Shown here: positions 8,145 through 15,978 of the stretch, one piece after another | Layout: every line of letters begins with the position of its first letter | Numbering within the stretch: position 1 is the first letter of the stretch | Source of the DNA: Micrococcus endophyticus | GTDB taxonomy: Bacteria; Actinomycetota; Actinomycetes; Actinomycetales; Micrococcaceae | Length of the DNA: 64,000 bases | Reading direction: 5' to 3' | Assembly: GCF_014205115.1 (NCBI RefSeq) | Contig: NZ_JACHMW010000001.1 | Span: forward strand, 248,001-312,000 | Program-made: the position numbers and the translations under genes | Notes under the pieces: model-generated | Databases searched by the model: none | Seen by the model: only the letters and a program-made list of their open reading frames with translations | Told to the model about the DNA's origin: nothing

Positions 8145-8705
8145 ATGGTGAAGAAGCTCGAACAGAACATGGGCGCGGACGCCATGCGCGCCGCCACCGG
8201 GCGCGACCACGCGGGCTGGCGCGCCGTGCTGCAGGAGGCCGGGGCGCAGCAGTGGTCCCACTCCCGGATCGCGGCCTACCTCGTGGAGGAGCACGTCGTG
8301 GACGGGTGGTGGGCGCAGGGCATCACCGTGGACTACGAGCAGGCGCACCAGGGGCGGCTGCCTGGCCAGCAGACGGACGGCACGTTCAGCGTGGGCCTGA
8401 CCCGCACGGTGCCGGGGGAGCGGCTGGAGGCGCTCGCCCGGGTGGAGGCGACGGTGAGCGCCGTCCACGGCGAGCCGCACGGCAGGAACATGGGGGCGAG
8501 CCAGCCGGTGGTGCGGTGGCGGCTTCCCGACGGCGGCCGGCTCGCCGCCGCCGCGCAGGCCCCGAACAAGACCGGCACCCCCGTGAACCTCACGATGCAG
8601 AGGCTGCCGGACGCGGCCGCCGTCGAGCCGACGCGACGCGCGCTCGAGGAACTGCTGGAGGCCGCCCGCTCCGGCGAGGGTCCGGTGGCGACGCCCGGAC
8701 GGTGA
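8145..8705 (+). CDS. conserved protein, DUF4287/SRPBCC-like, 186 aa
   Basis: The N-terminal half (TGRDHAGWRAVLQEAGAQ, then HSRIAAYLVEEHVVDGWW and ITVDYEQAHQG) resembles the small helical DUF4287-type module often found before an SRPBCC (polyketide-cyclase/AHSA1) domain; the second half (SVGLTRTVPGERLEALARV ... PVVRWRLPDGGRL ... TPVNLTMQRLPD) looks like a degenerate SRPBCC fold. The reaction is unknown. The ATG at 8145 is chosen over an upstream GTG because TAGGAT (8132-8137) sits 7 nt before it, giving a leaderless start. Confidence 0.75.
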   Translation: MVKKLEQNMGADAMRAATGRDHAGWRAVLQEAGAQQWSHSRIAAYLVEEHVVDGWWAQGITVDYEQAHQGRLPGQQTDGTFSVGLTRTVPGERLEALARVEATVSAVHGEPHGRNMGASQPVVRWRLPDGGRLAAAAQAPNKTGTPVNLTMQRLPDAAAVEPTRRALEELLEAARSGEGPVATPGR

Positions 8706-8757
8706 GGCGGGGGAGCGGGGCCCGCGGAGCGAGGCCGCACCGGTAGACTCACAGACC

Positions 8758-9843
8758 GTGGCTTTGACTATCGGATTCGTGGGACTGCCCAACGTGGGCA
8801 AGTCGACCCTGTTCAACGCGCTGACGCGCCAGACCGTGCTCGCGGCGAACTACCCGTTCGCGACGATCGAGCCGAACGTGGGCGTGGTGAACCTGCCGGA
8901 CGAGCGGCTGCCCCAGCTGGCCGAGATCTTCGGCTCCGAGCGCATCCTGCCGGCCACGGTGTCCTTTGTTGACATCGCCGGCATCGTCAAGGGCGCCTCC
9001 GAGGGGGAGGGCCTGGGCAACCAGTTCCTGGCGAACATCCGCGAGGCCCACGCGATCGCCCAGGTGGTGCGCGCGTTCGACGACGGCGACGTCGTCCACG
9101 TGGACGGCAAGGTGGACCCGGCCTCGGACATGGAGACCATCAACACCGAGCTGATCATCGCGGACATGCAGACCGTGGAGAAGGCGATCCCGCGCGTCGA
9201 GAAGGAGGTCAAGGGCAAGAAGAAGGAGCCCGCCGACCTCGAGGCGCTCAAGGCTGCGCTCGCGGTGCTGGAGCGGGGCGAGACGATTTTCGCCGCGAAG
9301 GACAAGGACAAGTTGGACATGGACCGGCTGCGGGAGCTGAGCCTGCTCACCGCCAAGCCGTTCATCTACGTGTTCAACTCCGACGAGGGTGTGCTGGGGG
9401 ATGAGGCCAAGCAGCAGGAGCTGCGCGATCTGGTGGCCCCCGCCGACGCCGTGTTCCTGGACGCCAAGCTCGAGTCCGACCTCGTGGAGCTCTCCGAGGA
9501 GGAGGCCGCCGAGATGCTGGAGATGGCCGGGCAGGACGAGTCCGGGCTGGACCAGCTGGCCCGCGTGGGCTTCTCCACCCTTGGCCTGCAGACCTACCTG
9601 ACGGCCGGGCCCAAGGAGACGCGCGCCTGGACCATCCCGGTCGGCGCGACGGCGCCGGAGGCCGCCGGCGTGATCCACACCGACTTCCAGCGCGGCTTCA
9701 TCAAGGCGGAGATCGTGAGTTTCGATGACCTCATTGCTGCCGGGTCCATGGCCGACGCCAAGGCCGCCGGCAAGGTGCGCATGGAGGGCAAGGACTACGT
9801 GATGAAGGACGGCGACGTGGTGGAGTTTAGATTTAATGTCTGA
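8758..9843 (+). CDS. ychF: redox-regulated ribosome-associated ATPase YchF, 361 aa
   Basis: Obg-superfamily P-loop protein that prefers ATP and binds ribosomes. P-loop GLPNVGKST at residues 9-17, switch region VDIAGIVKGASEGEGLGNQFL, a helical insert in the middle and a C-terminal TGS domain ending GDVVEFRFNV. Length matches the family. The GTG start follows TAGACT (8744-8749) by 8 nt. Oddity: the last codons before the stop are TTT AGA TTT AAT GTC, AT-rich and including AGA, unlike the rest of the gene; this coincides with the border of the accessory region. Confidence 0.95.
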   Translation: MALTIGFVGLPNVGKSTLFNALTRQTVLAANYPFATIEPNVGVVNLPDERLPQLAEIFGSERILPATVSFVDIAGIVKGASEGEGLGNQFLANIREAHAIAQVVRAFDDGDVVHVDGKVDPASDMETINTELIIADMQTVEKAIPRVEKEVKGKKKEPADLEALKAALAVLERGETIFAAKDKDKLDMDRLRELSLLTAKPFIYVFNSDEGVLGDEAKQQELRDLVAPADAVFLDAKLESDLVELSEEEAAEMLEMAGQDESGLDQLARVGFSTLGLQTYLTAGPKETRAWTIPVGATAPEAAGVIHTDFQRGFIKAEIVSFDDLIAAGSMADAKAAGKVRMEGKDYVMKDGDVVEFRFNV

Positions 9844-10160
9844 TTCCGCGTGATTCTGCGGTTCTGGGTGCCATAACGAGTCTGGTTCACACAGTATTAC
9901 GGCAGGAGTGGCAGGAGCTGTGGTACGTGTGGCAGTCGGCATGGCACGGGTGCGGCGGCGAGCGAGGGAAGAGCCCCGCCGGACTACTCCGGCGGGGCTC
10001 TTGGCGTCTGTTGGCCGCGCGGGGCGCTATGTGCCCGCCTGTCGCACTGGGAGCGAGGAGGGGTCCACGGGTGCCGATAGATGAGCGGGAGGCCCTGTGT
10101 TTGCTCATCGAGACGCAGTCGAAGCTTGATACCCCGCTCATGGGCAACGATAGTTAAGGC
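9844..10160. other. gene-free left border of the accessory region
   Basis: 317 bp with no convincing gene. GC falls after the ychF stop, and the only clear structure is the terminator hairpin at 9969-10002. Short open frames here have no Micrococcus-like codon bias. The AT-richer DUF4238 gene follows at once. Confidence 0.5.
9969..10002. terminator. strong terminator hairpin downstream of ychF
   Basis: Perfect 15-bp stem, 9969-9983 pairing with 9988-10002, tetraloop CTAC. It lies 125 bp after the ychF stop, suggesting that the intervening DNA was inserted between gene and terminator, or that the 3' UTR is long. Confidence 0.75.
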
Positions 10161-11159
10161 ATGTCAAAAAACGACACCATAACCCGTCGACACCATTATG
10201 TTCCGAAAGGATATCTAAAGGGCTTTGCTAAATACGAAGAGTTCGCCGACGATCGAATTAAAATACACGCTAAGCCGCTAAATAAAACCGACAAAGAGTT
10301 TACGGCAAGTGTTGCAGATGTGGCGCTTAAGTATGACTACAACACCCTCAAAAGCCCTGCACTATTCAAGCGCGTAGATGAAGCAGAGAATCAGTTGCAG
10401 GCAGTTGAAAATACAGCTATACCGATTATAAGGAGAATTGAGAACGGGGACGCAAATCTCGATCATGACCAGAGAGAGACACTCTCTTGGTATCTCGCAT
10501 TACAGGCAACGCGTGTGCCCCGTGTGCGTGCCGCGCACGAAGAGTTTTTAGACATCCTTGAAAATATGAGAGGTAGGATTAAACAACCGCAAGACATCCA
10601 GAAAGTCGTGGATTCCTTCGGTAGTCTTAATTACCCAGACTTCAATGCCTATGAGGTATGGCAAAGTTTGAATAACCCTCAGGACAGCCTGCGGAATAAC
10701 TTGCGGCTCCAGCATCTGGAGAACACCTTCCTCAGTGCGCAGCGCGAGTTACCTTTCATCCAAATCCGTCAGTGGAAGTTTGTATACTTCGACAACGCTA
10801 CGCTAATCACTTCAGACTCTCCCATCTCTACCTACCCGCCCAAGGGTGCAGTGACAAAGGAAACATCAACGATCGGCGGCGTGTCGGGGTTGTTGTTTCC
10901 CGTGGCTCGCACGGTGGCGTTATCAATTGGCGACTATCCCAGAGTCAACTCACTCATGAGTCAACATGATGTGAATAAAAATCTTAAAGTCGTCAAAGAA
11001 AATATGGACGGCAAGCACGATAGAGTTATAAAGGGAAGTGCGGCGATTGCGCGACACTACAATGCAATGACCGCGCACTTTGCCTATAAATATTTGTATT
11101 GTCATCCAGACGATGCCAACTTTGACGCGGCGGAACTAAAGAATTCATTCACCCTATAG
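10161..11159 (+). CDS. DUF4238 domain protein, 332 aa, foreign composition
   Basis: The N-terminus RRHHYVPKGYLKGFA is the hallmark HH-VP--YL--F motif of DUF4238, a family of unknown biochemical function found patchily and often on mobile DNA. A second conserved block is QWKFVYFDNATLITSDSPIS (about residues 205-225). No signal peptide or membrane helix. The gene is far more AT-rich than its surroundings and uses ATA and AGA codons repeatedly (codon 7 is ATA; a cluster with ATA, ATA, AGG, AGA lies near 10420). It has no Shine-Dalgarno; a weak GATAGT lies 6 nt before the ATG. Acquired by transfer. A nuclease or defence role is possible but not shown. Confidence 0.85.
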   Translation: MSKNDTITRRHHYVPKGYLKGFAKYEEFADDRIKIHAKPLNKTDKEFTASVADVALKYDYNTLKSPALFKRVDEAENQLQAVENTAIPIIRRIENGDANLDHDQRETLSWYLALQATRVPRVRAAHEEFLDILENMRGRIKQPQDIQKVVDSFGSLNYPDFNAYEVWQSLNNPQDSLRNNLRLQHLENTFLSAQRELPFIQIRQWKFVYFDNATLITSDSPISTYPPKGAVTKETSTIGGVSGLLFPVARTVALSIGDYPRVNSLMSQHDVNKNLKVVKENMDGKHDRVIKGSAAIARHYNAMTAHFAYKYLYCHPDDANFDAAELKNSFTL

Positions 11160-11198
11160 GCGAAAGACGTTACGGCGCTCAGCCCAACGCAAACCCAC

Positions 11199-11800
11199 TC
11201 AACGGTTTGGAATCGCTTTTATTCCCTCCACGCAGCCGCGAGCCTCTCTCAATGCCTTGTAGGCCGTGGTGCGGCTAATACCTGCCTCACGCGCTATGCG
11301 CGCCATAGGGACGCCTTGGGCGTGTCGGGCGGCTACCTCTGCTTGTTGCTGCGCCGTCAGCACTGGCGGACGATGTCCGCGCTTCCCCGCTGCCTTGGCG
11401 GCGGCTACCCCCTCCTGCCTGCGCTCGTTGATGATGGTGCGCTCAAACTGGGCGAATGCCCCGAGCATCTGAAACATGAGCGTGGCGGCGGGGTCGGCGG
11501 TTTCGGTGAGGCTGAACGCGATGCGCTCCTTGATGAACTCCAAGCGGACGCCCTTGTCGAGCGGCTGCCGGACGACGTCGTCGAGGTCGCGCAGGTCGCG
11601 GGCGAGGCGGTCCACGGAGTAGACGCGGACGGTGTCGCCCTCGCTTGCGTAGTCGATGAGGGCGGTCAGTTGTGGGGGATTGCGGGTCTTGGCGCTGGCT
11701 TTCTCGCTGAAGACTTTCTCGCAACCTGCGGCAAGCTCGGCTTGTCTCTCAGGGGTTTGCCCCGCACTGCTGACTCTGGTGTAGGCGATTGTATGCCCAT
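11199..11800 (-). pseudogene. small serine recombinase/resolvase, frameshifted at codon 2
   Basis: Tn3-resolvase/invertase type site-specific recombinase. The catalytic N-terminus YTRVSSAGQTPERQ, the region VRVYSVDRLARDLRDL, LGAFAQFERTIINERRQEG and a C-terminal HTH (ARIAREAGISRTTAYKALREA) are all present in one frame. That frame has no ATG, GTG or TTG near its beginning. An ideal AAGGAG (11813-11808) and an ATG (11800) stand exactly where the start belongs, but one base out of frame: ATGGGCAT where ATGGGGCAT would give MGHTIAYTRVSS. So one G appears to be missing. It is either an inactivated gene or a sequencing error in a G run. Confidence 0.8.
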
Positions 11801-11912
11801 GGTTATGCTCCTTTATATATGTAATGCTCTTAGGCTGAATATCAGGAGTGTGAAGTGAACCGTCCCCGGTGTTATGTCGCTTCCTTTTGGGTATGGAAGG
11901 AAGATAAAAAGT

Positions 11913-12606
11913 ATGCCGAAGAGGATCTCGGAGTAGACCAAGCAGCGGGCCACCCGCCTGGTGCTGGACCGCCTCGATGACTACCCCACCCTGACCGCGG
12001 CCTGTCGGGCCGTCGGCGACCGACTGGGCATCGGGAAGGGGTCCCTGCGCCGCTGGGCCCGCCAGGCTCAGGTCGATGCCGGTGAATGCGAGGGAGCGTC
12101 CTCCAGCGAGCAGGAGCGGTTCAAGCAGCTCGAGCGGGAGAACCGCGACCTGCGCGAGGCCAACGCGATCCTGAAGGACGCCGCGGTTTTCTTCGCCGGG
12201 GAACTCACCCCCGACGCAACTGATCCTAGGATTCATCGAGGGCCGGTTGCCCAGGGCCGCTCGCTCGGGTCGATCTGCACGGTGCTGCGCGAGCAGGGCG
12301 TACCGGTCGGCGAGCGGACCTAGCGGGTGTGGAAACGAGCCCAGCCCAGCACTCGCAACCTCAGCGACGCGGTGATCATCGATGGGATCCGCACCGCCCG
12401 GGTGAACGCGCACGGCAGTGATTCCCCGGAGTAGATGTACGGACGACAGAAGATGACCGCGCTGCTACGGCGCCAGGGCCACGAGGTTTTCGAACGCCGG
12501 GCGGGCCGGCGGATGCGCGAGCTCGGGGTCAACGGCCTGGTGCGAGGCAAGGGTGTGCGCGCCACGGTCCCGGACCGCACCGCCGCCCGGGTCCCGGACC
12601 TGCTAG
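11913..12606 (+). pseudogene. IS3-family transposase orfA and 5' part of orfB, dead
   Basis: OrfA starts at ATG 11913 behind GGAAGGAAG but meets a TAG after seven codons (MPKRISE, stop at 11934); the same frame continues with LDRLDDYPTLTAACRAVG, the HTH GKGSLRRWARQ and a leucine-zipper-like EQERFKQLERENRDLREAN. The following orfB part carries TAG at 12321 and at 12432 and has lost the usual frame relation to orfA. It ends at AARVPDLL, where the IS481-family element is inserted; its continuation is at 15045. Confidence 0.85.
12603..12606. repeat. CTAG target-site duplication, left copy
   Basis: CTAG immediately before the IS481-family element; the second copy is at 15045-15048. CTAG is the known core target of IS481. 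Joining the flanks with one copy restores the broken IS3 orfB frame (PDLLARDFTAPAPNQCW). Confidence 0.85.
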
Positions 12607-12630
12607 CTGTACTGCCCGGAGACGTTGATC
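12607..12630. repeat. IS481-family left terminal inverted repeat (24 bp)
   Basis: Identical to the complement of 15021-15044; begins CTGTACTGCCC. Confidence 0.92.
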
Positions 12631-12711
12631 GAGCCGCCACAGCCCTGGCGGTCGTGTAGCGACACCACAGTGGTCGTCAGACAAGTGACTGTTTCTGGGC
12701 CGGGGCTTCCC

Positions 12712-12717
12712 TAGGGT
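12712..12717 (+). promoter_or_regulatory. -10 element of the passenger operon
   Basis: TAGGGT ends 6 nt before the ATG of the AraC gene, so the transcript probably starts at or next to the initiation codon. No convincing -35 at 17-18 bp. Confidence 0.5.
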
Positions 12718-12723
12718 GGGTGC

Positions 12724-13521
12724 ATGCCCGTTTGGCAGCCAGCTATCCCGCAAGGGTTGCGCCCCCATCTCCTTTCCTGGGTGGGGTACGACTTCACCAG
12801 TACCGACACCGTCCACCACGGGGTTCCCTCGATGGGCGTCACGGTGGTGCTGTCGCTCGGAGAGCCCATCGACTGTGGCTGGCTTCATGGCGACGCGCGG
12901 CATCTCTGTGACGTACTAGTCTCCGGCCTGCACACCACTCCGGCTCTGATCCAGTCGAGGGGACGCCAGCAGGGCCTTGAATTGTCGCTCCACCCGCTCT
13001 CGACCCGTCGGCTTCTCGGGCTGCCGGCCGGGGAACTGGCCGGCTCGATGGTTGATGTGAATGATCTCTCGTGGCCCAGGCACCTGCTCGACCAGCTGCG
13101 GCAGTCAACGTGGCCACGACGGTTCCACCTCTTGGCGGCATTCCTCACCAAGAGGCTCGAGCAGCATCCTCATGCACCGCGCGCAGACCTGGTCGAGGCA
13201 CTCGCGCGGATCCATCGGACCCGAGGCACGATCCCCATCTCCGGCCTGGCTCAGGACGTTGGCCTGTCCAGACGGCGGCTCTCAAGCCTGTTCGACCTCG
13301 AGACCGGTCTCTCGCCCAAGCAGGTGGCGCGCATCGCTCGCTTCACCCACGCCAAAGACCTGGTCCAGCGCGGCGCCCAGCCCTCGGACGTCGCGGCGAT
13401 GGCCGGCTACAGCGACCAACCGCACCTGTCCCGGGAATGGAAGTCGATGACTGGATGGACGCTGCGCCAGTCGAAGGACGATTTCCCATTGCTTCAAGAC
13501 ACGGACATGCTTCCGGCGTGA
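12724..13521 (+). CDS. AraC-family transcriptional regulator (IS passenger), 265 aa
   Basis: C-terminal AraC/XylS double HTH in about residues 155-255: TIPISGLAQDVGLSRRRLSSLF (first HTH, split here for reading) followed by ETGLSPKQVARIARF and then VAAMAGYSDQPHLSREWK, the classic second HTH. The N-terminal 150 residues are a weakly conserved sensing domain (MGVTVVLSLGEPID ... LHPLSTRRLLGLPAGEL), like the DUF6597/AraC-cupin type. Ten bp before the VOC gene, so co-transcribed; it most likely controls that gene and perhaps chromosomal targets. Lies inside the IS481-family element. Confidence 0.9.
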   Translation: MPVWQPAIPQGLRPHLLSWVGYDFTSTDTVHHGVPSMGVTVVLSLGEPIDCGWLHGDARHLCDVLVSGLHTTPALIQSRGRQQGLELSLHPLSTRRLLGLPAGELAGSMVDVNDLSWPRHLLDQLRQSTWPRRFHLLAAFLTKRLEQHPHAPRADLVEALARIHRTRGTIPISGLAQDVGLSRRRLSSLFDLETGLSPKQVARIARFTHAKDLVQRGAQPSDVAAMAGYSDQPHLSREWKSMTGWTLRQSKDDFPLLQDTDMLPA

Positions 13522-13531
13522 GGCTAGAGCC

Positions 13532-13918
13532 ATGACGACACCACAGCTGTTCCACTGCCTGCGCTATACAGACGCCGATCGAGGCATCGACTTCCTCCAA
13601 GCCATCGGCTTCACCACCGCCATGATCGTGCGGGATCCTGATGACGCGACCTTGGTGGCCCATGCGCAACTTGCCTGGCGTGACAACGGGGGCATCATGC
13701 TCGGCTCTGTTCGGGACGATGACCCGCATTACGGGCCGGGGATCTGCAACCTGGTGGTCGCCAGTGATGAGGACGTGGACAGCCTCTTCGCCGCAGCCCT
13801 GGCACACGGCGCGACCACCGTCACGGAGCCCAACGACGCCCCCCACGGAGGGCGCAACGCATGTGTCGCTGACTTCGATAGCCACTGGTGGAACCTCGAC
13901 TCCTACCCGGGAGCCTGA
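13532..13918 (+). CDS. VOC (glyoxalase/bleomycin-resistance superfamily) protein, 128 aa
   Basis: Vicinal-oxygen-chelate fold with two beta-alpha-beta-beta-beta modules: LRYTDADRGIDFLQAIGF at the start, then HAQLAWRDNGGIMLGSV, and the second module ICNLVVASDEDVDSLFAAA ... DFDSHWWNLDSY. This short form is closest to the PhnB/glyoxalase-like group annotated as stress or antibiotic-related. Metal ligands are not clear. Ten bp behind the AraC regulator, within the same mobile element; substrate unknown. Confidence 0.88.
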   Translation: MTTPQLFHCLRYTDADRGIDFLQAIGFTTAMIVRDPDDATLVAHAQLAWRDNGGIMLGSVRDDDPHYGPGICNLVVASDEDVDSLFAAALAHGATTVTEPNDAPHGGRNACVADFDSHWWNLDSYPGA

Positions 13919-14021
13919 GCCGGGGAACACCCCTCGACACCGTCATGTGCCACGGCTCACGAGTTCGTGCACATCTCAATGAGCCCTGACCCACACAATC
14001 TCGCCGCCCGCGGCGGCAACT

Positions 14022-14056
14022 GGCCTTCCTGGGCGGCGCATGCCCCCAGGAAGGCC
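14022..14056 (+). promoter_or_regulatory. hairpin that sequesters the transposase ribosome-binding site
   Basis: Perfect 12-bp stem: GGCCTTCCTGGG (14022-14033) with CCCAGGAAGGCC (14045-14056), 11-nt loop. The right arm contains the AGGAAGG Shine-Dalgarno 7 nt before the transposase ATG. Read-through RNA from outside would fold and hide the site, a known way of restraining transposases. Confidence 0.6.
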
Positions 14057-14061
14057 TCGTC

Positions 14062-15048
14062 ATGTCCCACGCGAACGCCGCTCTCACCCCTCGCCACCGC
14101 CTGATCGTCGGCCGCTTGGTCGTCGATGACGGCTGGCCGATCAGCGAGGTCGCCGCCAGGTTCCAGGTCTCCTGGCCCACGGTGAAGCGCTGGGCCGACC
14201 GCTACCGCACCGGCGAGCCAATGCAGGACAGGTCATCCAGGCCGCATCACTCACCGAACAAGACCAACCAGCAGACTGCCAGGCGCTGCGTCCGTCTTCG
14301 CCTGCGACTACGGGAAGGGCCGGTGCAGTTGGCCAGCCGACTTGGGATAGCCCCGTCCACGGTCCACCGCATCCTTACAGACGTGCACTTGAACCTGCTG
14401 TCGCACGTCGACCGCGCCACGGGAGAACCGGTGCGCCGTTACGAGCACGATCACCCAGGGTCGATGCTGCACGTCGACGTGAAGAAGCTCGGCAACATTC
14501 CCGACGGCGGAGGATGGCGCTACGTCGGGCGGCGACAGGGCGACAAGAACCGGGCCGCTACACCCGACAAGCCGAAGAACAAGCACTACGACCCGTTGAT
14601 GGGCATGGCTTACGTCCATACCGTCATCGACGACCACTCCCGCGTCGCCTATACCGAGATCCACGACGACGAAACCGCCCGCACTGCCACCGCCGTGCTG
14701 GTCCGAGCCGTCGAGTGGTTCAACGCCCGCGGCGTCACCGTCGAGCGGGTCCTGTCCGACAACGGCGGCGCGTACCGCTCACACCTGTGGCGCGACACCT
14801 GCGCCGAACTCGGTATCCGGCACAAGCGCACCCGGCCCTACAGGCCGCAGACCAACGGGAAAATCGAGCGCTTCCACCGCACCCTGGCCGACGGATGGGC
14901 TTACGCCCGCTGCTACACCTCCGAAGCCGAACGACGGGGCGAGCTGGACGACTGGCTGCACTACTACAACCATCACCGGCCGCACACGGCCTGCGGGAAC
15001 CTCCCGCCCTTCTCGCGATTGATCAACGTCTCCGGGCAGTACAGCTAG
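14062..15048 (+). CDS. IS481-family transposase, 328 aa
   Basis: DDE transposase with an N-terminal HTH (ISEVAARFQVSWPTVKRWADRY). Catalytic residues are Asp139 (MLHVDVKKLG), Asp233 (LSDNGGAYRS) and Glu269 (GKIERFHRTL), giving the D-D(35)E spacing; the helix after Glu carries WLHYYNHHRPH. Full length and apparently intact. The reading frame ends in the terminal repeat, and the TAG stop at 15046-15048 comes from the duplicated target CTAG, so the last codon is supplied by the host site. Confidence 0.95.
   Translation: MSHANAALTPRHRLIVGRLVVDDGWPISEVAARFQVSWPTVKRWADRYRTGEPMQDRSSRPHHSPNKTNQQTARRCVRLRLRLREGPVQLASRLGIAPSTVHRILTDVHLNLLSHVDRATGEPVRRYEHDHPGSMLHVDVKKLGNIPDGGGWRYVGRRQGDKNRAATPDKPKNKHYDPLMGMAYVHTVIDDHSRVAYTEIHDDETARTATAVLVRAVEWFNARGVTVERVLSDNGGAYRSHLWRDTCAELGIRHKRTRPYRPQTNGKIERFHRTLADGWAYARCYTSEAERRGELDDWLHYYNHHRPHTACGNLPPFSRLINVSGQYS
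15021..15044. repeat. IS481-family right terminal inverted repeat (24 bp)
   Basis: Exact complement of 12607-12630. It encodes the last transposase residues (LINVSGQYS) and is followed by the second CTAG at 15045-15048. Confidence 0.92.
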
Positions 15049-15625
15049 CCCGGGACTTCACCGCCCCGGCGCCGAACCAGTGCTGGGTCCTGGCTTCACG
15101 TATACCCGGACCTGGGCCGAATTCGTCTACGTCGCGCGTTCGTGATTGACTGCTACTCGCGCGATCGTGGGCTGGCACGCCGCGACCACGAAGACGACCC
15201 CGTTGCTCACCACCGCGCTGCGGATGGGACCGTGGCTCCGTGACCGGGCCGGGCACACGGTGAAGGGTGGGCTGGTCCATCACAGCGATGCCGGATCTCA
15301 ATTCCCGTCGGTAGCCTCCGCCGAGACCCTGGCGATGGAGGGCATCGCTGCCTCGATCGGGTCCATCGGCGACGACTATGACAACGTCCTGGCGGAGTCC
15401 ACGATCGGATCGTTCAAAAACAAGGCGGTGCGGGACGGTTCCCCATTCCGGACCGGCCCGCTGCGCAGCATCGACGACGTGGAGTGGGTCCGCGCCGGCT
15501 GGGTCGACTGCTACAACAACAGGCGGCTGCAGTCCACCCTCGGCGGCATCCCGCCCGAGGAGAAGGAAGCCGCGTACTACGCTGATCTCACCACGCTAGC
15601 CCGCCGGGTGCTGGCACCCGTGTAG
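15045..15625 (+). pseudogene. 3' part of the interrupted IS3-family orfB
   Basis: Continuation of the integrase domain broken at 12606. It begins ARDFTAPAPNQCWVL, then loses frame (a deletion after GTCCTGG and another near 15135), and resumes as SRAIVGWHAATTK ... VHHSDAGSQF ... IGSIGDDYDNVLAESTIGSFK ... WYNNRR-like CYNNRRLQSTLGGIPPEE. The second catalytic Asp and the Glu are still recognisable. Frameshifts here were independent of the IS481 insertion, so the IS3 copy was decaying on its own. Confidence 0.88.
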
Positions 15626-15684
15626 GAGTGGCAAAGAGCCGGGGACGGTTCACATGCCGGGGCGAGTCAGCCGGGTGCCTGGGG

Positions 15685-15835
15685 CATTCGCACCGGGGCT
15701 CCAAGTTCCGTTCGACCCCGTTCCAGGGCGATCTAACCCGTCGTGGGCTGATCGAATCGATGGACCAGGTTGGTTCTGCGGGGGCAACGCGGCCTGGAGT
15801 CCTTCGTCGCCCTGTTGCAGACAGGGCCGACTGGG
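15685..15835 (+). pseudogene. relic of a second IS3-type transposase (orfB fragment)
   Basis: Reads HSHRGSKFRSTPFQGDLTRR then GLIESMDQVGSAG, matching the HSDRGSQFRS...LVGSMGQVGSAGDNAAMESF region of IS3-family integrases. After a one-base loss the nucleotides resume as NAA-MESFVALLQ (15786-15835). About 50 codons remain, with no start, stop or ends. Confidence 0.6.
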
Positions 15836-15972
15836 CCGGTTGACCTCGATCGAATTCGAGATGACGATAGGCCACACGCCCGCTCACGCAGCGTAACGAC
15901 AACTGGCACCTATGCCTACACCAGTTCCTTGAGCACGTGAGCGCAGGCGTGAGTGAAACACATGATCGCTTC

Positions 15973-15978
15973 TATAAT
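15973..15978 (+). promoter_or_regulatory. TATAAT -10 of the HNH gene
   Basis: A consensus TATAAT, rare in this GC-rich sequence, 54 bp before the ATG; the leader then carries GGAGGGAA 6 nt before the start. No clear -35. Confidence 0.5.

Larger units (their letters stand above)
12607..15044 (+). mobile_element. IS481-family element with AraC and VOC passenger genes (2438 bp)
   Basis: Perfect 24-bp terminal inverted repeats at 12607-12630 and 15021-15044 (ends CTGTACTGCCC), flanked by direct CTAG copies. Inside, all on the plus strand, are an AraC-type regulator, a VOC-superfamily protein and a complete DDE transposase. Ordinary IS481 members are about 1 kb with the transposase only; here about 1.4 kb of passenger DNA sits between the left repeat and the transposase. 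The transposase and both repeats are intact, so the unit may be mobile. Confidence 0.9.
11856..15652 (+). mobile_element. degenerate IS3-family element, interrupted by an IS481-family insertion
   Basis: Terminal inverted repeats TGAACCGTCCCCGG (11856-11869) and its complement (15639-15652) are identical over 14 bp and bear the TGA/TCA ends of IS3 elements. Removing the 2438-bp insert and one CTAG leaves 1355 bp, a normal IS3 length. OrfA and orfB are both broken. No 3-bp target duplication is visible (AAG left, CAT right), which suggests an old or rearranged copy. Confidence 0.88.

Noticed and set aside
9927-10157. Small open frame after ychF
   Set aside because: It crosses the terminator hairpin, has Trp/Cys-rich content and no codon bias or start signal.
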